NCBI GenBank assembly: GCA_002421405.1
Contig: DIJY01000042.1
Coordinates: 1-6,407 of the forward strand
Source: Caryophanales bacterium UBA5632
Lineage (GTDB): Bacteria > Bacillota_I > Bacilli_A > Izemoplasmatales > Hujiaoplasmataceae
DNA length: 6,407 nucleotides
Direction of reading: 5' to 3'
The translations under genes and the position numbers were made by a program. Positions 1-6,300 of the stretch are shown piece after piece. The notes beneath the pieces are model-generated. The model was not told the origin of the DNA. It saw nothing but the letters and a program-made list of their open reading frames with translations, and made no database searches. The stretch's first letter is position 1; each line of letters begins with the position of its first letter.

Positions 1-1
1 C

Positions 2-85
2 ATTATGCAAAGTGCTAAAATAAAAGTCAGTAGTTCACTAATTTTAGATTATATTAGTTCACGAATAATTCGATATTTTGATTGA
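2..85 (+). CDS. Possible 3' end of an upstream gene (partial, weak)
   Basis: The second forward frame is open from the window edge to a TGA at 83-85, giving 27 residues that end in LDYISSRIIRYFD. It contains an in-frame ATG at 5-7 but no ribosome binding site can be judged at the edge. The residue mix is plausible for a protein C-terminus, but a run of this length is expected by chance fairly often in DNA this AT-rich. No family is recognised. It could equally be non-coding leader of the membrane-protein gene that follows. Confidence 0.2.
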   Translation: MMQSAKIKVSSSLILDYISSRIIRYFD

Positions 86-135
86 GATCATTTGCCAAAG
101 TAAATCAATGTGATGAAACTATAAGGTGTGGGAAA

Positions 136-1206
136 ATGAAAATTAAAGATAATGAAGAAATATTGATTCGGATTAAGAATTATGTTCAAGAAATTTTAAC
201 TCCCATAATTGTATTAATTGTCATTATTGGAAGTACTTTTTTTATTCTTTCCAAGTTTAAATTAATCAGCCTTCAGAGTTCTGACATCTTAGATATAAGA
301 TTAAAAACGATTGCTTTATTGCTAATTTACATATTTGTGTTCAGTATTTTATTATTCTTTCTGAGTAAAAGAGATTTGACTGATTCATCTTTGATTAAGA
401 AATCCCCATACAGTCAGATTATAAACAAGGTTGCACTCTTAATTTTCTTTTCTTTATTTATTTTTCCAGCACTGGTTTGGATAGTATTAATTATCCTTGA
501 TTATTTATCATCAAATCTATATATGGTTGGTTCATTTGATTCTTGGCTCAGTTTTTTTGGGTCAATTCTAGCAGGCATCTTAACTGTTTTCTCAATTGTC
601 TATGCTTTCAACCTACAGAAACTTCAAAGAGATTTGGAGATTGATAGAACACAAATCCCTAAATTTCATTTTTATCCTAATTTAAATTTCAAAGAAGACG
701 CGTTTGAATATACAAACGATTTTATCTATAAATCAAATACAAGTAGCATATTAATTAATATGGAATTCATATTAAAGAATAATTCTAGTTACGTTGCGGC
801 TAACATTGAAGTTATTGAATTATATTTCGAGACATTTGACGATTTTTTATTAGGGCTTTCTGCTGATTCAAAAGCAGAAGCTTCACGTGACTATTCCGAG
901 TATTTGAAGACTGAATTATCCAAAGTTGAACTCATTTTAAATGGATTTTCTGAAAAAGTAAGAATTCCATTTGATGTAGAGAAGAAGTTTACTTTAAATA
1001 ATAAGTATTCTCACAGACTAACTTTGATATTGAGATACAAAAGTCAATTTGGGAAACTATCTTATACTCAGAAAATTCAGTATCGAATTCGAGTTCTATC
1101 ACTCAATAACTCGTTGTTCAGTTATAGAAACGTTAGAGGTATAGCTACAAGAAACTCATATAGAATTATTCTTACGGAGGAATTGAACAATCTAAGAATT
1201 GAATAA
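136..1206 (+). CDS. Four-helix membrane protein with C-terminal cytoplasmic domain, unknown family
   Basis: This gene encodes a 356-residue protein that I do not recognise as a named family. I chose the ATG at 136 because AAGGTG (124-129 region) lies about seven bases upstream; the frame is open back to a TTG at 82, but that start lacks a good ribosome binding site. Four hydrophobic segments are visible at about residues 21-39, 57-76, 98-121 and 137-158, so both ends are predicted to be cytoplasmic. The last helix begins with the SWLSFFGS pattern, which recurs before a final helix in many poorly characterised bacterial membrane proteins, and is followed by a short charged helix (160-172). Residues 175-356 are soluble and beta-rich, with an Ig-like pattern around NMEFILKNNSSYVAANIEV. 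Function is unknown; a sensor or membrane-anchored effector is speculation. No terminator follows, so read-through into the next gene is possible. Confidence 0.8.
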   Translation: MKIKDNEEILIRIKNYVQEILTPIIVLIVIIGSTFFILSKFKLISLQSSDILDIRLKTIALLLIYIFVFSILLFFLSKRDLTDSSLIKKSPYSQIINKVALLIFFSLFIFPALVWIVLIILDYLSSNLYMVGSFDSWLSFFGSILAGILTVFSIVYAFNLQKLQRDLEIDRTQIPKFHFYPNLNFKEDAFEYTNDFIYKSNTSSILINMEFILKNNSSYVAANIEVIELYFETFDDFLLGLSADSKAEASRDYSEYLKTELSKVELILNGFSEKVRIPFDVEKKFTLNNKYSHRLTLILRYKSQFGKLSYTQKIQYRIRVLSLNNSLFSYRNVRGIATRNSYRIILTEELNNLRIE

Positions 1207-1289
1207 CCAATAATCAAGTTAGTCATATTGTTTCAGACGGTGGTTCATATGATCATTATCTAAAGTAATGTGAACTTATCGAGAAAGAA

Positions 1290-1364
1290 ATGAAATCATT
1301 GCTAGAATTAATTTTAGGAATTAAGGGAATTCAAAAAAAGAATAACGGGGAACTTAAAAAATGA
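1290..1364 (+). CDS. Possible 24-residue small protein overlapping the DUF4230 start
   Basis: An ATG at 1290 opens 24 codons (MKSLLELILGIKG then a basic tail, QKKNNGELKK) ending in TGA at 1362-1364. The stop overlaps the next start as ATGA, the classic arrangement for translational coupling. The purine stretch GAGAAAGAA (1281-1289) is only a poor ribosome binding site. The product would be a short amphipathic helix with a positive tail. The same frame upstream, from about 1203 to a TAA at 1266, also reads like protein (VSHIVSDGGSYDHYLK), which may mean this is the remnant of a longer gene. No family is recognised. It may simply be leader sequence. Confidence 0.3.
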   Translation: MKSLLELILGIKGIQKKNNGELKK

Positions 1365-1966
1365 GAAGATTAATCAAAGGATTTGTTGGTATGCTTATAA
1401 TAATCGCATTATTTTTTCTTGCATTGATGTTGTTGAATACAACTGACCTTGTTAGTCTGAGAACGAACAGTAGTTCTGACACTTCACTAGTTCAAGATCG
1501 ACTTGTAGAACTTTCAGAATGGACTACGTTAAGATATGACTACAGCAATGTGATTGTAAGTAGAACAGATAAGACTTTAACGGTGTTAGGAAATGATATC
1601 GATTTTGCTGAAACGATAAAGTTGATTGAATACTCTGGCTATTTAAAGGCTGGAACAGACATGTCAAAAGTTGAATTAAAGTATGATAAAGAAGCTAAAA
1701 AGATAACAGCAAAAGTACCGAGATCAAAAATACTCGATAATGTCGTTGACACGAATAGCGCAAAAGTTGAAGACATCAAGGGAAATTTGTTTTCTGATTA
1801 CCCGACTCAGATTATTTTTGATGAGATTAACGCAAGTAAATCAGAACTTGAAAAAGAGAAGGTCAGTCAAGGTTTTCTAGATGAAGCAGACAATAGAATT
1901 GAACAATTATTGACATCATTCCTTAAGGCGAATGGTTTCGAAGAAGTCGTTATTGAGTACTATTGA
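1361..1966 (+). CDS. DUF4230 family single-pass membrane-anchored protein
   Basis: The product is 201 residues. It has an N-terminal basic stretch (MRRLIKG) and one transmembrane helix at about 8-26, so the rest should be outside the cell. Residues about 45-198 match my knowledge of DUF4230: an early aromatic strand (TTLRYDYSNV, 55-64), the hallmark YSGYLKAGTDMSKVEL (91-106), then a beta strand with KKITAKVPRSKIL (113-125) and VVDTNSAKVED (128-138), and a C-terminal helical pair ending in NGFEEVVIEYY. Length is normal for the family, whose function is not established. The start is supported by GGGG at 1347-1350, ten bases upstream. The gene may be coupled to a small ORF through ATGA and is followed after 17 bases by a strong intrinsic terminator, so it ends its transcription unit. 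Confidence 0.88.
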   Translation: MRRLIKGFVGMLIIIALFFLALMLLNTTDLVSLRTNSSSDTSLVQDRLVELSEWTTLRYDYSNVIVSRTDKTLTVLGNDIDFAETIKLIEYSGYLKAGTDMSKVELKYDKEAKKITAKVPRSKILDNVVDTNSAKVEDIKGNLFSDYPTQIIFDEINASKSELEKEKVSQGFLDEADNRIEQLLTSFLKANGFEEVVIEYY

Positions 1967-1983
1967 CAACGAATAGAACTATG

Positions 1984-2006
1984 AAAGGTCACATCTGACC
2001 TTTTTT
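1984..2006 (+). terminator. Intrinsic (rho-independent) terminator after the DUF4230 gene
   Basis: A perfect 8-bp stem, AAAGGTCA (1984-1991) with TGACCTTT (1996-2003), closes a four-base loop CATC and runs into six T (2001-2006). It begins 17 bases after the TGA stop, so it ends the upstream unit and separates it from the lipoprotein gene. Confidence 0.88.
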
Positions 2007-2018
2007 ATGTACACGTAT

Positions 2019-2057
2019 TTGAATCGACTTGACATATACGTTATGGTGTAGTTTAAA
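2019..2057 (+). promoter_or_regulatory. Probable sigma-A type promoter, two overlapping readings
   Basis: TTGACA (2029-2034) followed after 17 bases by TTTAAA (2052-2057) gives a perfect -35 and a 4/6 -10. Alternatively TTGAAT (2019-2024) with a 17-base spacer gives TATGGT (2042-2047), 4/6 in each box. The position just after a terminator and before the lipoprotein gene fits a promoter. An AAAGGAGG ribosome binding site (2055-2062) overlaps the first -10, so it can be transcribed only from the second reading or from further upstream. Confidence 0.45.
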
Positions 2058-2071
2058 GGAGGACTTGTAAT

Positions 2072-2166
2072 ACGAATAAAACTGATTCTATGAATGACTT
2101 TCTCAGTTTTATATTGCGATATTAGCATTAATGGGTGGCTTATGGGAAGGAAGAGACTTATTCTAG
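2072..2166 (+). pseudogene. Likely decayed micro-gene for a small membrane peptide
   Basis: A textbook ribosome binding site, AAAGGAGG (2055-2062), is followed nine bases later by ACG rather than ATG, then AAT AAA ACT GAT TCT ATG AAT GAC TTT CTC AGT, and that frame stops at TAG (2123-2125). In the -1 frame from the T run at 2107-2110 the sequence reads as a hydrophobic C-terminus, AILALMGGLWEGRDLF, up to TAG at 2164-2166. Restoring one T to the run and one base of the start codon would give a roughly 31-residue single-helix peptide. The simplest reading is a small gene broken at both its start and a homopolymer. Other possibilities are internal initiation at ATG 2090, ribosomal slippage on the T run, a sequencing error, or chance. 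No family is recognised. Confidence 0.35.
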
Positions 2167-2189
2167 TTAACAATTAGGGGGAAAATGAA

Positions 2190-3206
2190 ATGCGAAAAAT
2201 ACTAATGATTGGATTATTGATTGCAATACTATCAGGATGTGCACAAAAGCCTGAGCAAGTACTGGTAGATTACTTAAAGTTAATGAAATCGAGTTCTATC
2301 GAGGCTTTAAGTGATGAAAATCAAAACAGCTATTTTACAGAGGAAACTCCATTTAATGAATACGATCTTACAGACGGCAATGATTCTGAGCAAAGTGAAT
2401 ATACAAAGAAGTTTGCTGATGAAATGCTTCAAATCTTTCAATCATTTGACTACAAAATTAACTCAACAAAGCTTGCTGATGATAATCATGCGACGATTAA
2501 CGTACAAATAACTACGTATCCACTTGCAACAATGGTTTCTCAAGTCATGTTTCAGGCATTAGGAGTTGCATTATCTGGAGGTTTATCGAATACAGAAGAG
2601 TCTGATAAATTCTTCTATGACAGTTTCGTTACAACTAAAGAATCAAGTACAAAGGATTATATCAAGTCAGTAGATGTGTTCATGACTAAAACTGATAATA
2701 AATGGTTACTTGTTGGTGGGAATAAAAACACAGCACTAATCAATGCGATCATGGGCGGCTTGATGGACTACTCTGAATCACTAAATCAAACTGCGAATCA
2801 AACAAATTCGGGGATGCTCGTAGAGGCTAGAGGATTGAACCAAAGCGTAATACAAAGTGGAATAGAGTTTGTTGCTCTAAATGTTAGAATCTCTAAGGGT
2901 AATGATTATATGAAACCAAGTGAAGGAAATGAGTATATTGTCATTGATATCAATTTGAAAAATCAAAATGCAAACGCATTTGGTGTTAGTAGCATGATGA
3001 ATTTTGAATTGAAGGATAAAGATGGTAGGACAATGAATCAAAACTATTTTGTAGATTTAAATGGAAGTCTTGATGGAACAATATATCAGAATGAACAAAT
3101 AACAGGTGAGATAGCTTACGAGGTCCCGAGTGACGATTCTGAACTGTATCTGTACTTTAAGACTGATTACTTTCAGAATAATGCGATAAAGCTGAAGATT
3201 CGATAG
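2190..3206 (+). CDS. Lipoprotein with NTF2/DUF4878-like N-terminal region and C-terminal DUF4352 domain
   Basis: This gene encodes a 338-residue predicted lipoprotein. MRK, a hydrophobic stretch and the lipobox LSGC place the lipidated Cys at residue 17, so the mature protein is anchored to the outer face of the cytoplasmic membrane. Residues about 20-195 resemble the NTF2-like (DUF4878/DUF5105) region of Gram-positive lipoproteins: an opening helix (PEQVLVDYLKLMK), a hydrophobic helix (YPLATMVSQVMFQALGVAL, 110-128), and a closing strand VFMTKTDNKWLLVGG. Residues about 208-335 look like DUF4352, an Ig-like domain, with the typical NEYIVIDINLKNQNANAF and a late TGEIAYEVP strand. The role is unknown; binding an extracellular ligand is an inference. 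The start is chosen from AGGGGG (2176-2181), eight bases before ATG 2190; an ATG at 2185 gives only six codons. A weak hairpin overlaps the stop codon. Confidence 0.87.
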   Translation: MRKILMIGLLIAILSGCAQKPEQVLVDYLKLMKSSSIEALSDENQNSYFTEETPFNEYDLTDGNDSEQSEYTKKFADEMLQIFQSFDYKINSTKLADDNHATINVQITTYPLATMVSQVMFQALGVALSGGLSNTEESDKFFYDSFVTTKESSTKDYIKSVDVFMTKTDNKWLLVGGNKNTALINAIMGGLMDYSESLNQTANQTNSGMLVEARGLNQSVIQSGIEFVALNVRISKGNDYMKPSEGNEYIVIDINLKNQNANAFGVSSMMNFELKDKDGRTMNQNYFVDLNGSLDGTIYQNEQITGEIAYEVPSDDSELYLYFKTDYFQNNAIKLKIR

Positions 3207-3225
3207 AATATTTTCTCTATCTTTT
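3202..3225 (+). terminator. Weak possible terminator overlapping the lipoprotein stop codon
   Basis: GATAGA (3202-3207) can pair with TCTATC (3216-3221) across an eight-base loop, followed by four T (3222-3225). The stem is short and AT-rich and includes the TAG stop, so termination would be inefficient at best. A new promoter follows 70 bases later. Confidence 0.3.
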
Positions 3226-3256
3226 GTCTTGAATAAGTTACAATCTTAGGAAAAAG

Positions 3257-3320
3257 CGTTAAAACACTCAGTTTTATGATGTTATAACAATGTTATAATA
3301 AAAACAATGATGTTTTAACG
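3257..3320 (+). promoter_or_regulatory. Operator-like array of GTTWWAAC sites around the helicase promoter
   Basis: CGTTAAAACA (3257-3266) and TGTTTTAACG (3311-3320) form a perfect 10-bp inverted repeat. Between them sit the palindrome GTTATAAC (3281-3288) and a near copy GTTATAAT (3292-3299); the last two lie in an 11-bp tandem repeat (ATGTTATAA at 3279 and 3290). Site starts are 23, 11 and 20 bases apart, close to two, one and two helical turns. A smaller inverted repeat, TAAAAC/GTTTTA (3260-3265/3271-3276), overlaps the first site. The arrangement suggests a dimeric repressor binding cooperatively over the promoter; the regulator is not in the window. Confidence 0.5.
3291..3299 (+). promoter_or_regulatory. 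Extended -10 promoter of the helicase gene
   Basis: TGTTATAAT (3291-3299) is a consensus TGn plus TATAAT. No good -35 box lies 16-18 bases upstream (GTTTTA at 3271-3276 is the best placed), as is common for extended -10 promoters. Transcription would start near 3306, about 26 bases before the helicase ATG. The -10 is itself part of a GTTATAAT repeat, so a protein bound there would block it. Confidence 0.6.
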
Positions 3321-3331
3321 GGGGTATGATC

Positions 3332-6300
3332 ATGCAGTATCCTTTGGATAATTTGAAACAAGGTTCAGTAAGCCAATTCCTTAAAGATAATATTCAGAAA
3401 GGCTCAAAACTCCTTGTTGTCTCACCAATATTTACTATATATGCATTTGATGAGCTAAAAGAGATTTTAAAAAGTGTCAAATCAATACGATTTCTTTTTA
3501 ATGAGCCAACTTTTATAAGAAAGCTTCAGAATAATCAGAAAGAAGTACGAGAATTTAAGCTGGAGATGTCAAAACGTGAAAAGAACGTTTCTGAGTTTCC
3601 ATACGAAATTAATCTAAAAAATAATTTGGACCAGAACCAAGTCGCTGCTGAATGCTACAGAATGATTGTAGATAAAATGGATGTTCGATCTGTAACGACA
3701 AGCAATACGGTTCAAACAAGTAATTTTCTCATTCATGAACAATCACCGAGTTATTTGGTGAATGGTCAAAGTTTGTCTTTCTCGCGTGAAGGACTTGGGT
3801 ATTACAATCGTCCTAATTTCACCTTTAATATGGTTAGCAGTGAACCTGAAGTCTTGAGTTCATTCAATTCAATGATGGATGATATCTGGAATAACGAGAA
3901 GTTAGTTCATGATGTCAAAGAAACCTTGTTATCGTATATTGTGAACCTTTATAAAGAGAATTCACCGGAGTTGGTATATTATCTAACCCTTTATCAAATC
4001 TTTGGTGAGAAGCTCAGTTCATTGGATGACATGGCACGAATCAAAGAGCGTACAGGAATTAATAAGACGAAGATATGGAATATGCTTTTTAACTTCCAAC
4101 ATGATGCAGTGGTTGGAGCAATCAAAAAACTTGAATTATACAACGGATGCATTATTGCGGATTCAGTTGGACTGGGGAAGACCTTTGAAGCATTGGCAAT
4201 TATCAAATATTACGAGTTGCGGAATGATCGCATTCTTGTATTAGCTCCAAAGAAACTGAGAGCCAATTGGGTTGGTTTCAAGCAGAACTCAGTCTTCAAC
4301 CCTTTGGTTGATGACCGATTCAATTACGATGTACTTTTTCATACGGACTTATCAAGAGAAGGTGGTTATTCAGGCGAAATTGATTTATCGAAGTTGAATT
4401 GGGGAAATTATGATCTAGTGGTCATCGATGAATCCCACAACTTTAGAAATAAACCGAATGCGCCTACTCGAAAGACTCGCTATCAGAAACTGATGGAAGA
4501 TATCATTCAATCGGGTGTTAAGACGAAGGTGTTGATGTTATCAGCTACACCTGTGAATAATGGATTTAGAGATCTTAGGAATCAAATTATGTTCATTACT
4601 GAAGATCGTGATGATGCTTTTGCAGAAAATGCTGGAATCAAAAGTATCGCAAATACATTGCGTGTCGCTCAGTCAAAGTTCAGTGAATGGAGCAAACTTC
4701 CTCGTGAGGAACAAAAAGCTGAAGATCTTCAAAAGAGTTTAGACTTTGATTTTTATAACCTGCTTAATACCGTTACGATTGCACGCAGTCGTAAACACAT
4801 TCAAAAATACTATGAAACAACGGGTATTGGAGAATTTCCAACTCGACTGAAACCCATCTCAATAAAAACGGATATTGATTTGAAACAGCGTTTCCCAAAA
4901 TTGTCAGTGATTAACAATGATATCTTGCGTTTAACGTTACCGATCTATTCGCCATTATTATATGTTCTTCCAATAAAACGTGAAGAATATGAAAGTGAAT
5001 ACAAACAAGTTGTCCAGGAAGGAAAAAGTGCCTTCTTCCAGTCTGATCGTGAAAAAAACCTCGTCAATTTGATGCGAGTAAATCTCTTGAAGCGATTGGA
5101 GTCTAGCGTTAGTTCGTTTGCGATGACTTTGGAGCGTATACTTTCTAACATTGACATGACACTTGAGAAACTTGATCGTGTTCAAGACTTAAGTGAGCTT
5201 TTGGAAGATATGGACGATGAAGATATTGATGAACTTGAAATCGGTAAAACCATCAAGGTCAAGTTGAAAGATATGGATCAGATCAAATATCGTGATGACT
5301 TAGAACAAGATAAAGTAATCATCGAATCCATGTTGAGACAAGCGCGTTCGGTCCAACCGCATGATGATGCGAAATTGAGACGTTTGATTGAGCAAATCGA
5401 ACAAAAAATATTAAATCCAATCAATGAGCATAATCGTAAGGTCATCGTCTTTACCGCGTTCAGTGATACAGCCGTCTATCTTTATGAACATATTGAAGCA
5501 TACTTTCTTAAAACACATGGAATTCATACGGGTATCGTTACAGGTTCAAGCTTAGTTAAGTCTAATATACCAAACATGCGAAGTGGCTTTGAGGAAATAC
5601 TTGCTTATTTTTCACCGAAATCGAGTAAGATGAATCAAAACATTAAAGAAATTGACCTACTGATTGCGACGGATTGTATCAGTGAAGGTCAAAACTTACA
5701 AGACTGTGACTACTTAATTAATTACGATATTCACTGGAATCCTGTTCGAATTATCCAACGTTTTGGTCGAATCGATCGTATTGGCTCTACCAATAAGCAA
5801 ATCCAGTTGGTCAATTTTTGGCCAAACATGGAATTGGATGAGTACATCAATCTAGAAAACCGTGTTCGTGATCGGATGGTTATGGTGGATATAACCGCTA
5901 CGGGTGAAGATGATCTTCTAAGTGATGAAAGTAAGAATCTGAAGTATCGAAGTGAACAATTGAAACAACTCCAAAATGATGTGGTGGATTTAGAGGATTT
6001 GAGTGGTGGTATTTCTATCACGGATTTGACACTTGATGAGTTCTTAATGGCTTTGGATCAATTCATGAAAGCAAATCCCGATGTCCTTGAAGCTTATCCT
6101 ACGGGTGTCCATGCGATTACGGATATTCCGAAAATCATTCAAGAAGAATTTGAACCAGGGGTTGTCTATTGTTTGAAACAACGTAAGTTTGATCGTGACG
6201 TGATTGCAAACAATTCACTCTATCCATTCCATTTGGTCTATGTCAAAGATGATGGATCTATTTTGTATGGTCATGATCATCCAAAGAAGATCCTTGATGC

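Noticed and set aside
82..135. TTG at 82 as the start of the membrane protein
   Set aside because: The added 18 residues are polar and lack a ribosome binding site, while ATG 136 has a suitable AAGGTG at normal spacing.
1243..1275. Bulged hairpin GTTCA/TGAAC with inner CATTA/TAATG as a terminator
   Set aside because: The stem is interrupted by a six-base bulge and no T tract follows, so it does not look like a terminator or known riboswitch.
1979..2173. 64-codon minus-strand ORF spanning the terminator and the lipoprotein leader
   Set aside because: It runs antisense through a clear terminator and promoter region, has no ribosome binding site, and its product shows no recognisable pattern.
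1087..2300. Shared word CGAGTTCTATC at about 1089 and 2289 as a repeat
   Set aside because: It is only 11 bases, lies within two unrelated genes, and the flanks do not match, so it is most likely coincidence.
2311..2511. 66-codon ORF inside the lipoprotein gene
   Set aside because: It is an overlapping frame of a gene with lipobox and domain support and has no ribosome binding site of its own.
5731..6021. 96-codon minus-strand ORF and several 60-80 codon ORFs inside 3994-5185
   Set aside because: All lie within the helicase gene, whose frame shows continuous conserved motifs, so these are shadows in other frames.
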